In this document: positions 1-19,559 of the stretch, piece after piece
How the letters are laid out: each line of letters starts with the position of its first letter
Numbering within the stretch: the first letter of the stretch is position 1
Source: Diadophis punctatus similis
Taxonomy: Eukaryota; Chordata; Lepidosauria; Squamata; Dipsadidae
DNA length: 64,000 nucleotides
Assembly: GCA_023053685.1 (NCBI GenBank)
Contig: JALIGW010000016.1
Span: forward strand, 11,562,780 to 11,626,779
Direction: 5' to 3'
Notes under the pieces: model-generated
Database searches by the model: none
Seen by the model: the letters and a program-made list of their open reading frames with translations, nothing else
Told to the model about the DNA's origin: nothing
Program-made: the position numbers and the translations under genes

Positions 1-559
1 TGCTAAGCAATTCTGAACTATACCTTTCCTAGAAACATTATCATTGACACTTGGATTGCACGTATCGAAACAGATATATTCCCTTGGTTCTTATAATTGT
101 ACATTTATAACCCTGGGAGACATATAATCCACCCTTGAATCAGAGAAGGTTGCCTGGATCATGCTGGAAGGAAAATTTACAAAAGGACCTATTGTTCCAT
201 TCTGCAAAGCTGGGTTATCAAAGAACTGGAGCAGTTAAATATCAACGAGGGCAGCAAGAAGTTCAGGAAAAACTCACTGAAGAGAGAAAAAATATTGATT
301 TTGTAGAAGTATTAAAAAAATCATTCTGACTGAGTTTCTGGTTCCTTCCCTTGATGAAACAACAGTCACCGAAACATTTCTTAATGGGAGGAATATAAAA
401 ACATGATGCTTCAAGCATATAAGTTCATCTGTTCATTGCAGCCCTTACAAGATGTCATAATATGATTGCCAAGTAGAGTTGTATGAAACGAAATACTCAC
501 ATCATTATCAAATAGCAAAGGATTTTGAGAATTTTTTAAATATGTACTAGATTGGGACT
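1..559. other. Left edge, no recognised gene
   Basis: AT-rich. A plus-strand frame of 64 codons (135-329) matches nothing I recognise. The missing 3' exons of CFAP300 were not found here. Confidence 0.5.
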
Positions 560-954
560 GCATCCTGCCGCATTCCTCCCTCCGACTGGTCAGGTCCCAC
601 AGAGTGGGTCTCCTCCAGGTCCCGTCAGCCAAACAGTGCCGACTGGCGGGGCCTAGGGGGAGGGCCTTCTCTGTAGGGGCCCCTGCTCTCTGGAACCAAC
701 TTCCCCCAGAGATCCGAATCATCCCCACCTTGCTGGCCTTCCGAAAAGCCATTAAGACATGGCTCTTCCTGCAGGTGGGGTGAGTTTGAGACATTTTTTT
801 ATCTGATGTCTCCCCCATGTATGTATGGTGTGTATATATATATTTTTAACTGTTTTTAAGCTTTCTTTTAATAATCTGTTTGGAGTTTTTTTATAAAATG
901 TTGTACATTGCCCTGAGTCCTGAGGGAGTAGGGCGGCATAGAAAAACTACCAAA

Positions 955-985
<31 letters not shown>

Positions 986-988
986 ATA
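560..988 (+). mobile_element. LINE 3' end with (AAAT)n tail
   Basis: AGCCATTAAGACATGGCTCT, CCCTGAGTCCTGAGGGAGTA and GGGCGGCATA are shared with 12800-12980 and 28820-29278; tail is AAAT repeats. Confidence 0.65.
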
Positions 989-1010
989 GATTTATGTATA
1001 TCTATTGTTT

Positions 1011-1470
1011 AGAATAGAATAGAATAGAATAACAGAGTTGGAAGGGACCTTGGAGGTCTTCTAGTCCAACCCCCTGCTTAGGCAGGAAACCCTACACCGC
1101 TTCAGACAAATGGTTATCCAACATCTTCTTAAAAATTTCCAGTGTTGGAGCATTCACAACTTCTGGAGGCAAGCTGTTCCACGGATTAATTTTTCTAACT
1201 GTCAGGAAATTTCTCCTTAGTTCTAGATTGCTTCTCTCCTTGATTAGTTTCCACCCATTGCTTCTTGTCCTACCCTCAGGTGCTTTGGAGAATAGGTTGA
1301 CTCCCTCTTCTTTGTGGCAACCCCTGAGATATTGGAACACTGCTATCATGTCTCCCCTAGTCCTTCTTTTCATTAAACTAGACATACCCAGTTCCTGCAA
1401 CCGTTCTTCCTATGTTTTAGCCTCCAGTCCCCTAATCATCTTTGTTGCTCTTCTCTGCACTTTCTAGAGT
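1011..1470 (-). mobile_element. CR1 LINE 3' end (minus)
   Basis: Antisense 3' coding end and 3' UTR (AACAGAGTTGGAAGGGACCT) with the AGAAT tail at 1011-1032. The encoded [20 protein letters not shown] is the CR1 ORF2 C-terminus. Confidence 0.85.
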
Positions 1471-2122
1471 CTCCACATCTTTTTTACATTGTAAAAAATG
1501 TGCGCAAGGCCCTCGTAACATACGTAGCTGATCAATCTAGGAATAAGAGCATTCTGTGATCAAAAATGTTAAGATGTAGCAGATAATCACCTTTAGCTTC
1601 TGTGCATAAGCTTCCCAAGGAAGCTAAACTGCAGGACTGGGATAAATGTAGCTTGGTGTGATCCAGCACAGAATTCCTTTCATTGTCAAATATCCAAAAA
1701 AACTTCACAGGGTAGGATGAAAAACAATTGTGTCATTGTTTCCCTTTCTGCTTGCTCGTATTAATTATACTGTTTATATCTTCGATGGAAAAGAAAAAGT
1801 CCACACTTTATTGCTGGAAAAAGCAACTTTGGCTCCATGTGCTACTGGATTAGAACTGATTTTAATGTAACTTTCTGCTACAACCTAAAACATGATTAAT
1901 ATTCCAGTAAGTGGACAAAAGAAAAACATAGGAGAGTACACAAATACACATTGTACAGTGTGATTTATTTCAACGCAAAGAAAGGGATATTTATAAAGTC
2001 CATTCCAATTATTAACAGCAATAAAAGTCTTTTGACTGACTCAAATAGGAGTTATATTTCGTTCATCTATTCTTCTTTTATTTACAAAAACATGAATATA
2101 CTTGAAAATAGCAGCTAACAGG
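1471..2122. other. AT-rich unannotated DNA
   Basis: No exon, RNA gene or named repeat recognised. Confidence 0.5.
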
Positions 2123-2124
2123 TA

Positions 2125-2612
2125 CCGTACTTTTTGGAGTATAAGACGCACCTTTTTCCTCCCTAAAAGTAGCTGAAAATTTGGGTGCGTCTTATACTTC
2201 GAATGTAGCTTTTTTTTTGCCAGCCCTAACTAGGTGCTAACAGATCTTCCCAGCTCTTACCTTGCAGGCTTTTTCATTGTTACTCTCTCCAAAGAATGTT
2301 TTTCCAGCCCTAAGTCTTTGCAGGTTTTTTTTTCATTGCTCTACTTGCTCCGAGTAAGTTATTTTCTAGCCCTAACCAGGTGCTAACGATCTTCCCAGCT
2401 CTTACTGGCTTGCAGGCTCTTTCATTGTTACTCTCTCAGAAGAAGGTTTTTTTAAGTCCTAACCAGGGGATAAAATAATGTGCTGAAGCTGACCAGACTA
2501 AGGATGCTAGCCAGATGAATACCTGGTAGGAAGATTGTTTTCACCTATTTTCCTCCCCAAAAACTAAGGTGCGTCTTATACTCCGGTGCGTCTTATACTC
2601 CGAAAAATACGG
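2125..2612. mobile_element. DNA transposon with CCGTATTTTTCGG ends, TA duplication
   Basis: Inverted ends CCGTACTTTTTGGAGTATAA and its complement, each with GACGCACC, flanked by TA at 2123-2124 and 2613-2614. The interior carries an imperfect tandem duplication of about 147 bp (around 2222 and 2369, GGTGCTAAC...TTGCAGGCT). Confidence 0.7.
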
Positions 2613-2663
2613 TATCTTTCAAAAAATGTTTTTGCAGAAGTGGCAGCTAGAGACAATTGTGTA

Positions 2664-3038
2664 CAGGTGGTCCTCGACGTACGGCCACAACCGAGCCCAA
2701 AATTTCTGTCGTTGAGTGAGACATTTAATTTGACTTTTGCAACCTTTCTTGCCACAGTTGTTAAATGAATCACTGCAGTTGACAAGTTAGTAACCCGGTT
2801 GTTAAGTGAATCTGGCTTCCCCATTGACTTGGCTTGTCAGAAGGTCGCAAAAGGGGATCATATGACCTCGGGACACAGCAACGGACATAAATATGAACCA
2901 GTTGCCAACCGTCTGAATTTTGATCATGTGTTCATGGGGATGTTGCAAAGGTCATAACTGTGAAAAATGGTCATGTCACTTTTTTCAGTGCTGTTTGAAC
3001 AGTCATTAAATAAACGGTTGCAAAGCGAGGACTACCTG
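2664..3038. mobile_element. Mariner/Tigger-like MITE, 'CAGGTGGTCCTCGA' family
   Basis: 375 bp with inverted ends CAGGTGGTCCTCGACGTACG and GCGAGGACTACCTG, TA on the left. Same family at 17616, 33061, 39760, 44910 and 54092. Confidence 0.78.
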
Positions 3039-3364
3039 CATATGTCATACAACTCATCTAATGATAGGAAAAAAACGTATATTTTGTTAACAGTGGCACC
3101 TTTCAGATGTTTTGAACTACAACTTCACGTATCTCAGCTAATAATAGGAAAAAGTATAAAAATGCTTCAATACTGACTTTGTTAAGAGTTCCTTCATTAA
3201 CTAAGCAGCTTATGCAAGAATCTGTCTTCATGTTATCTCCACATTTCCCCTGTGAACTTAATTGGGCTGTGGGACAGTAGCTAGCTGAAATCTCCAGTGA
3301 AATTCCCCAGTTGAGAATGGACTTGAAAGTCCTATATCAACAATCATTTATATCACAAGCCAGA

Positions 3365-4620
3365 ACTCAGCAATTATTGGCTTTGAGGATCTTGACAATT
3401 TTATGAATAGCCAACATACCAGAAGATAGGATCAAGATCCTAAAGGATTTCAAGAGACTTGAATACTGGGCCCTATCTACCAAAATGAAATTCAATGGAG
3501 AGAAAAGTAAAGTTTTACATTTAGGCAAGAAAAATCCAATGTACAGGTACAGATTAGGTGGAACCTTGCTCAATAGCAGCAGCTGCAAGAGAGATGTAGA
3601 AGTCCTAGGGGACAACAACTTAAATATGAGCCAGCAATGTGCTGCACCCGCCAAAAAAGCCAATGCAACCCAAGGCTGCATTAACAGAGGGATAGAATCA
3701 AGATCATGTGAAGTGTTAGTACTGCTTTATAAGATCACACTTGGAATACTGCATCCAGTTTTGGTCACCACAATATAAAAACGCTGTTGAGACTCTGGAA
3801 AGAGCGCAGAGAAAAGCAACAAAGATGATTAGGGAGCTGGAGGCTAAAACATATGAAGAAAGAAGGAATTAGGTATGTCTAGTTTGGTGAAAAGAAGAAC
3901 TAGAGATGACATGATAGCAGTGTTCCAATATTTGAGGGGCTGCCACAAAGAAGAAGTGGTCAATCCATTTTCCAAAGCAGCAGAAGGCAGGAAAAGAAGC
4001 AATGGATGGAAACTAATCAAGGAGAGAAGCAACCTAGAACTAAGGAGAAATTTCCTGACAGTGAGAAAAATTAATCACTGGAACAGCTTGCCTTCAGAAG
4101 TGAGTGCTCCATCACTGAGAATTTTGAAGAAGAGATTGGACAGCCATTTATCTGAAATGGTGTAGGGTCTCCTGCTCAAGGGTGGGCTGCTGGGGGTTCG
4201 CAGGGGTTCGGGAAAACTTCTAGCTAAGATTCTGTGCAGTTCGGAAAACCCCCAAATTCCACTCCTGGCTGGCCCCACCCACCCATCCCCTCCCCTCCCC
4301 GGATTCCCCACGCGGCCCATTTTGGATGCAGGTAAGTGCAGGGCACGCGCAGAGGCTCGGGAGAGCGAAAAACAGGCTTACCAAAAGTTCAGGATGTCCG
4401 GAAACGGGCCTGTTTCCGGCCTCCAGAGGGCCTCTGGAGCTCCCCCCACCGTGGTGCAGGAGGCCGACTAGGCCACACCTACCATGGCCACCCCCACCCA
4501 GCAACCGGGCAGAGAACCCCTTGCTAAAATTTTTGAAGCACACCCCTGCGGTCCTGCTTGAGCAGGGGATTCGACTACAAGACCTCCAAGATCCCTTCCA
4601 ACTCTGTTATTCTATTCTAT
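3365..4620 (+). mobile_element. CR1 LINE 3' end (plus), interrupted by a hAT MITE
   Basis: ORF2 C-terminal fragments (MKFNGEKSKVLHLGKKNP; TRDDMIAVFQYLRGCHKEE) with frameshifts, then the 3' UTR ending ATTCTATTCTATA near 4620. The MITE 4177-4550 splits the 3' UTR. Confidence 0.85.
4177..4550. mobile_element. hAT-like MITE, 'GGTGGGCT' family, nested in a CR1 3' end
   Basis: Starts CAAGGGTGGGCTGCTGGGGG, ends ACACCCCTG; flank CTCCTGCT/GTCCTGCT (4169-4176, 4551-4558) is 7 of 8. The interrupted CR1 sequence resumes correctly on the right. Confidence 0.82.
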
Positions 4621-12312
<7,692 letters not shown>

Positions 12313-12343
12313 AGTCGCTCCTTAGCGCTTAGACGCGCCAGCG

Positions 12344-12357
12344 GTTACCATGGGAAC
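12344..12357. promoter_or_regulatory. CFAP300: X-box (RFX binding site) of CFAP300
   Basis: GTTACCATGGGAAC matches the classical X-box GTTNCCATGGNAAC at every defined base. It lies 31 bp upstream of the CFAP300 ATG. RFX factors drive ciliary genes through this palindrome, which fits the known role of CFAP300. Binding itself is inferred. Confidence 0.8.
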
Positions 12358-12659
12358 AAGGTTTTTTTTTTTCCCTGGGCGCTCAGTATTTTGGGCCCCC
12401 TTCGGAACAAGCGTTCCGGAGACAAAGGTTCCGTTTGCGTCTTTCAATAGGGAGACGGAGGCGAAGGATGAAAACGCGATGAAAACCACCGGCCTTGTCC
12501 TCGCCGAGGGTGGGTTACATCCCCCGTACCAAGCGGTCTCGGAGTAGCAGAAGGGAGGGCTCAACCCTCGAGGAAAGCTCTAGGTCGGAGAAAACGGCTT
12601 TGCCTCTCCTGCTTTGGAATAAAATGCATTAGATGCAATGGAACAGTCTTCTCCTTAGG

Positions 12660-12878
12660 GACTGCATTATATCTTGTTTGTATGAAGCATTTATTTATTT
12701 ATTTTTTATTTATTTATTTATTTATTTATTTAGTTTTTATTTATTTATTTATTTATTTATTTTCTAAATTGTTTTAAAGTGTTTTTAATGATTTGTTTGT
12801 TGTTCTCTAAAATGTTGTACGCTGCCCTGAGTCCTGAGGGAGTAGGGCGGCATAGAAGAACCTCAAATAAATAAATAA

Positions 12879-12965
<87 letters not shown>

Positions 12966-12978
12966 CAAATAAATAAAT
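12660..12978 (+). mobile_element. LINE 3' tail fragment with TTTA and AAAT repeats
   Basis: GCCCTGAGTCCTGAGGGAGT followed by a long AAAT microsatellite (12867-12978); a TTTA tract lies at 12690-12760. Confidence 0.65.
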
Positions 12979-14649
12979 GTTCTGCCCTTTACATCACTTT
13001 TCACAGTGGGAAGTTTTTAAAATCATAATAATTTTACTTCAGAAATAAGGAATTCACCAATGATACACAAAAGTAAAATGAAAAGCATTCTAAAGATGAG
13101 AAAAGCCTTTACATTTGTTCAATATAGGTTGCCTCCATCACAATGTTTCTAAGCAGTGAACATATTAGGCAGAATTAAGGCTAAAACCTGGAAGGAAAAA
13201 ACCCCAATCATAGCCAATAGCTGCAAGACTACTAGCATTTCCCTTGATAAAACAAAACATTGCATACAATGCACATAAGGGAGGGAGATTGTAGAAATCA
13301 ACCCAACGCAGTAGACCAGACCAGAACACTAGAACTTGACTTATATTGATATAGACCGTTGCCCTCAAAGATTTTGGTTTCAACAGCCCTTTATATCTAT
13401 CAATATTACAAATTAAAATGGAGACATTTTAAAGTATTGATTTATTTGACTTTGCAGAGCCCGGAAGGATCTTGTGGATATCCTAGAGCGTCAGACCACA
13501 TTTTGCAAACAGTTGATTCTTAGTTTGGTCTACCTTCTAGCCTAGGGATGATATAATGTGACATGGGCAAAATTATATACATTATGCACCCACTGTAGCT
13601 TTCAAGTGGTTTTCAAAGACTTGGTCCATAAGGATAATCTGAATGGGAAGGTTGACAAGGGGGAGATTGATCAGGAAAAGAGCCTTCCAATCCAGGAAAA
13701 TAATTTCACAGTGAGTAAAAAGGATGACAGAGGGAAGACCCACCACCAAAGCAGCAATCAGATGAATTTGACCTATGCCCAGATCAAAGAAGTAGCTTAC
13801 AAAAAATGCCTCAGACAGTGCCAACCCCAGTCCAGGAAAAGTTATAATTGGCATGAAAGACGAATCTATCTACAGGCCCACTGAGCAGTCCAATTGCTGA
13901 CAGTCCAAGACGAGTGACAAATTATATACAAGACTGGACAAATACAAACCTTATCAAGAACTAAAGCTGGAAAATTCCTGGAATCAGAAAGTCCTTGAAT
14001 CCATAGCCATTCAGTCTTGCTAGAGTTGAGCCTAAATTTATTTCTCCTATCCAGATTCTGATAATCCCCAGGGACAGGACCTCATCTGTATTGCTTGTTT
14101 GGCCCAAGGTCAAGTTATAAAGCTGGCATCATCAACTACTTAGTAATACCTGCCTCATAACAATAGATGATCTCACCTAGCAACCTCATGTAGTTATTAA
14201 GTAAAAATGGGGAGTTTGTCAGGCCATGAGAAACCCTACAGACCAAGGACTCAAGTCTCTTTCCCCTCTACCAACACAAACTGGAAGGAAGAAAATGTCT
14301 ATAACATAATGCCCTTCACAACCAACAAAGTACATCTAGATATTTATTTTTATTTATTATTGGTTCTTCTATGATATCACAACAGATGGCATTGAAACCT
14401 GCCAAAATAACAAATAGAACTGGTAGATATCTATCCTGGTGCCACTAGAGGTCACACAGTTTCCCCAAAATATTTGTAAATAGTTGAATATATTTGGGAG
14501 TTATCTTTCCTAACTTTCAAAAAATTAAAAATAAATACATTAAATGTATTCCACCCAAGTTCTACTTCTATCTTCATTTTATCTATATTTAGACTAGCAG
14601 AAGTTTTGAAGTTGGATTTGTAACAACAAAATGTTGCCTTGATATTCAG
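12979..14649. other. Intergenic, unclassified
   Basis: Between CFAP300 and CEP126. A 108-codon plus-strand frame at 13558-13884 resembles no known protein and has no visible splice context; could be a decayed retroelement. Confidence 0.45.
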
Positions 14650-15520
14650 CTAATGCAGGAAACTAAATGGGGAGAGCACATTACTAATTCATCTAGCATG
14701 ACTTTTGATGCCATGGGCCAATGGAATTATTGTGAATTCCATAGTATACTTTACATAGTATACATAATATACTTGGATTTCAGTAAGGTATTTGACAAAG
14801 TAGACCATAACCTACTTCTTGATAAGCTAAAAAATGTGGCATAGACAGCAACACCATCAGATGATTCAAAATGTGGTCCTCAATGGAACTATATCTACAT
14901 GGAAGGAAGCAGTGGGGTACCCCAAGTTTCCATTTTAGGTCTAATACTCTTCAATGTCTTCATAAATTATTTCAATGAGGGAATAGAAGGGGAACTCATC
15001 AAATTTGCAGACAAGACTAAACTAGTAGGAATAGCCAACACTCCATAAGATAGGCTTAAGATCCATATGGATCTCTACAGACTTGAATACTGGGTCCGAT
15101 CTAACAAAATGAAATTCAGTGTAGAGAAAAGTAAGATTTTACACTTAGGCAAGAAAAACGAAATGTACAGTTATAGAATATGTGGAACCTGGCTCAATAG
15201 CAGTAACTGTGAGAGAGATCTTTGAGTTCTAGTGGACAAACACTTAAATATGAGCCAGCAGTGTGCTGCAGCTGCCAAAAAAAGCCAACACAGTCCTTAG
15301 GCTGCATTAACAGAGGGATAGAATCAAGACCACATGAACTATTAGTACCATTTTATAAAGCCTTAGTACAATCAGAATATTGCATCCAGTTTTGGTTACC
15401 ACAATGTAAAACAGATGTTGGGGCTCTGGAAAGAGTGCAGAAAAGGGTAACAAAGATGATTAGAGAGATGGAGGGTAAAACATATGAAGAATGGTTGCAG
15501 CAATTGGGTATGTCTACTGT
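14650..15520 (+). mobile_element. CR1 LINE ORF2 fragment
   Basis: YLDFSKVFDKVDHNLLLDKL is the CR1 reverse transcriptase motif; later KMKFSVEKSKILHLGKKN-like and EEWLQQLGMS segments follow with broken frames. Confidence 0.8.
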
Positions 15521-16035
15521 AGTCCTCCACTCCTCTGCTCACAACAGAATACCTTATTCCACCAGACTTGAAATTTTGGGCTTAGATAGTTTAGAACTTC
15601 GTCGCCTTCAATCTGACTTAAATGTAGTTCATAAAATCATCTACCACAATGTCCTACCTGTCAATGATTACTTCAGCTTCAACCGCAACAATACACGAGC
15701 ACACAATAGATTCAAACTTAATGTAAACTGCTCCAAACTCAACTGCAGAAAATACGACTTCAGCAACAGAGTGATCAATGCCTGGAATGCACTACCTGAC
15801 CCTGTGGTTTCTTCCCCAAACCCCCAAAACTTTAACCTTAGACTGTCTACAGTCGACCTCACCCCATTCCTAAGAGGTATGTAAGGGGCGTGCATAAGTG
15901 CACCATTGTGCCTACCATCCCTGTCCTACTGTCCTATTGCCTAATTTACCTGTACCTACTTGGCTAATGTTCATGTTTATACCAATACCTGCTATCTTGT
16001 AAATGTTTGACATACAAACAAATAAATAAATAAAA
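15520..16035 (+). mobile_element. LINE 3' end of another CR1/L2-type lineage, joined to CR1
   Basis: After EEWLQQLGMS the frame switches without a stop from CR1 to RLEILGLDSLELRRLQSDLN and FSNRVINAWNALPDPVV, the C-terminus of a different LINE lineage, then a tail of AAATAAATAAAT. Confidence 0.65.
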
Positions 16036-16292
16036 AACTTGAGATCAGTGATTCAGCCTGTTTTGGATGAATTTGCACTTCTGATAGGAGTGCTTCTTAT
16101 TCTTTAGCTGTCAATGAAACATTATATTCTATAGAAATAAATTTAAGGGATTGTCTGTCAAAATTGTCCTTTCCTCCAAATGTACCAAAGGTAAAAATCT
16201 CCTGTTTTTTGTGTCTTTCTCCGTTAACTTAAATTTTCTTTAATGGTAGTTGTGAGCTTATTTTATTCTGTTATATGCTGAGATAAGCACTG

Positions 16293-16544
16293 CAGGGGTG
16301 GGTTCCGGATTGTGTTACTGCTGGTTCGCTCGGGGATGCGCTGTGCCCGCGCATGCGCAGTACTAAAAAAAGGCTTCAGCACATGCTCAGAAGCAAAAAA
16401 TAAGATGGCGGCGCCTATGGCTCCACCGAGAGAACCAGCTCAGGGGTGTGACAGGCCTGGGTCACAGCTGGTTCCAGCGACCGAGGCCGCCAAGTTACAA
16501 CCTATTCTATAGAACTGGTCCGAACTGGTAGGAACCCACCTCTG
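16293..16544. mobile_element. hAT-like MITE, 'GTGGGTTCC' family, TSD AAGCACTG
   Basis: 252 bp; starts CAGGGGTGGGTTCC, ends GGAACCCACCTCTG; perfect duplication at 16285-16292 and 16545-16552. GC-rich interior. Confidence 0.9.
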
Positions 16545-17615
16545 AAGCACTGCTTTGTTTTTTGTACTCTTTGATTAGGCAACGCCATCATTTTGCAGCC
16601 ACTAGAGAAATGATAATTCCTGATTTAAAAAGGGCCTATTGGAAGAACTGTGTCATAATGGGTCTCCATGAGATTTAACTAAGCATGCTAACCTGTAGCC
16701 TATGGAAAGATCCTTGTTTTTTATGCACCTGAACTGTGCATGCCATCCATAACAATGCCACCAAAATCTGTGAAAGCAGTTTTTAGTGCAACACTAGTAA
16801 GTATAGTGGTGTAAGAATTATTCACATTAATATGATGTAATATATGTATATTTCAGTTTGAAAAATGGGTGTTTTTAAAGGTGTACTTGGAGTTTGTTGC
16901 CTGTTCCATGTTAATACTGTTAGCTATCCTGATCATTTTAGGGAATGGGAAGTCTACAAAATAAAATAAAATAAATAAATGACTAAGCATGGATCATGTT
17001 ACTCTGCATGCGATCCACCCACTTAGACCCTGCAATGCTGCCAGCTCAACCACTGAGTAAGGAAGACTTTAAGGGTGTGTTCACTTCTCCGACTGGTTGT
17101 TCCCGTTCTTTAGAAGAGGAAAGGGCAAGGAAAGGCACTTAGAGGGTGTTGGCAGGAAGTGCAGGTGAATCCACACCTGTTATTGCAAGGGAGAATTCAC
17201 ATAGTCCTTAACTTCAAATGTGGTTCAAGGAAATGACCATAATTGGGCAAAAGAGCTAGCTACAGCTTACCACTCAAGTCAGAGGGTGTTTTTGCCCCCG
17301 TTTAAACAACTTATAAAAAGAAAGGTACCATTTTCAGATCTGGCAAAGTAGTAGTTCCAGAAACCCTCAAAAAGAGGAAATACTCTATCTACCTTATTCC
17401 TCGGGGCGTTCGATGTGAAAACAATAGATTGAAGGCACATCAAAGATAGCTGCAGTCTGACTGAAGCAGGATGTAAGATTGTTGATGGTATACATGGATA
17501 ACATCCAAAAAATGATAATGTTTTGAGTATTATAGAAGCTGCTTTTAGACCACAAGTAGAGAACTTTGAGAGTAAAACTAAACATAACACATTTCTTGAC
17601 CACTGTTAGAACTAG

Positions 17616-18725
17616 CAGATAATCCTTGTTTGACAACTGCCCTGTTTAGCAACCGTTCAAAATTATAACGGTGGCGAAAAACTAACTTCACAATCAGACC
17701 TCGCATTTACAACTGTTGCAGTGTCCCTGTGGGATCATGTGATCAAAATTCAGGTGCTGTACAATGGGGAAAGAGTTTACAACAGAGGCGGGTTCCTAAT
17801 TTTTTTACTACCACTCTGTGGGCGTGGCTTATTTTTGGGTGTGGCTTGCCGGCCATGTGACCGGGTGGATGTGGCTTGCCGGTCATATATTAGTTATTTC
17901 AGAGAGATGTTACTACTATTTTTGCTATTTTATACCTTACATGAAAAGCTTTGCATACAAAGTGCGTGCTACACCATGGCAACACAGCAACCTTTATATG
18001 CAGAAAATGCTATAGTTAAAAGACAAGCAAGTCTCATACAGCATTTTTGGTTTCAGTCATGGATTCCTTAGACGAAAATATTGAGGACTGTTAAAAGAAC
18101 AGTATCTTTTAACAGTCCTCAATGTTTTCGTCTAAAGAATAACAGTATAAAACTGTATAAAATTAACAGTATAAAAGGTTAAGCTTTCGGAAAACGGCCA
18201 CTTTGGGAAGCTTTAGGCAAAAGCGAAGGAAAAGTGTCAAATGCGAGCTTCTTATTATTTTCAAGCGAAGGGACAGGGAAAGTCTTAATTGTCAGGTTTC
18301 TGGGCATGCGCAGAAGAAATTTTTTTTAAAAATGTAAAAAAATTTTTTTAAAAAAATGGTGGCTCCCAGGCACCGGCAACCGACCGCACCGGTACTGTGA
18401 CGTCACCAACGGGCCGCTACCGGTGCTATAGAGTGGACCGCACTGGTAGGAACCCACCACTGGTTTACAAGTGTTACAGCATCCCAGGCATGTGACTGCC
18501 ATTTATGCACTTCACAGCTGACTTGTGGCAAGCAGAATCAATGGAGCAACCGACGATAAAATTGCAGGTTGTGGTAACATGTCTTGCTTAATGACCGCAG
18601 GTGGGTTCACTTAATGTTTGCAGGTAAAAGTCATTACATTAGTTGTGGTCACACAATGTCTCACTTAACTAACATGTCACTTAGCAACAAAGTCCCCATT
18701 ATGTTTGTTAAATGAGGATTACCTG
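17616..18725. mobile_element. Mariner/Tigger-like MITE split by a hAT MITE
   Basis: Left part to 17782 and right part from 18463 belong to the CAGGTGGTCCTCGA family; TA on each side. The hAT-like MITE 17783-18462 is a later insertion. Confidence 0.75.
17783..18462. mobile_element. hAT-like MITE, 'GTGGGTTCC' family, TSD GTTTACAA
   Basis: 680 bp; starts CAGAGGCGGGTTCC, ends GGAACCCACCACTG; perfect duplication at 17775-17782 and 18463-18470. Nested inside a TA-flanked element (17616-18725). An internal hairpin of about 30-bp arms lies at 18067-18140. Confidence 0.9.
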
Positions 18726-18870
18726 TAATTGTGGTGATATATTTGATGCTTTAGTATGTCAGAGATGATCTTGCTGTTGTGACATTAGGGAAAGAGGTTT
18801 TCAACTTCTTCTCCTTCTGCAGTGATAGAAGCTTATCTTACTTATATCAATGCTTTTAATTCCATTACAA

Positions 18871-19000
18871 CAGGGGTGTCAAACTCGCGTCATCACGTCG
18901 TCATGTGATGTATCCCAACTCTCCCCCCTTTGCTAAAATGGGGGTGGCAGGGCCAGCGTGTGATGCTTCCGGCCCGCGGGCCACGAGTTTGACACCCCTG
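18871..19000. mobile_element. Short hAT MITE, 'GGTGTCAAACTC' family, TSD CATTACAA
   Basis: 130 bp; ends CAGGGGTGTCAAACTC and GAGTTTGACACCCCTG; perfect duplication at 18863-18870 and 19001-19008. Confidence 0.92.
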
Positions 19001-19115
19001 CATTACAACTTTGATGCATGCCGTTAGGATAGAGGACTGTGGATCAAATGGACTGTACAATTAATAGAAGCCCAGTCAAAATCCAGAAAATATTTAGAAG
19101 ATAATCAGGTGGGAT

Positions 19116-19439
19116 TAGAGGTGGGATTCAGCAGGTTCTGATCAGTTCTGGAGAACCGGTAGCGGAAATTTTGAATAGTTCGGAGAACCGGTAAATACCA
19201 CCTCTGACTGGCCCCGCCCCCATCTATTCTCTGCCTCCTGAGTCCCAGCTGATCAGGAGGAAATGGGGATTTTGCAATAACCTTCTCCTGGAGTGGGGTG
19301 GGAATGGAGATTTTACAGTATCCTTCCCCTGCGACGCACATTAAGTCACGCCCACCAAGCTGTGCCATGCCATGCCATGCCATGCCCACCAAGCCACGCC
19401 CACAGAACCAGTAGTAAAAAAAATTGAATCCCACCACCG
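19116..19439. mobile_element. hAT-like MITE, 'GGATTCAGCAGG' family, TSD GGTGGGAT
   Basis: Close relative of the 5816 and 9416 copies; ends TAGAGGTGGGATTC and GAATCCCACCACCG; perfect 8-bp duplication at 19108-19115 and 19440-19447. Confidence 0.87.
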
Positions 19440-19559
19440 GGTGGGATACTTCAAACAGACTGGCATTGTAGAGAAAGAGGGAGAGGAGAAGATTAAGGTA
19501 ATTGGTAGCCCAGTAAAACTTGCCCTCTCTTGGCTTACTACAATCCACCCATTGAAGGT

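Noticed and set aside
135..329. Small plus-strand frame rich in Lys/Glu/Gln
   Set aside because: 64 codons with no recognised family, and no splice or promoter support.
13558..13884. Candidate lineage-specific gene
   Set aside because: No recognisable domain, no splice partners, overlapping frame on the other strand; unsupported.
15222..15884. Possible host gene of 220 codons
   Set aside because: Sequence is LINE ORF2 C-terminus from two lineages.
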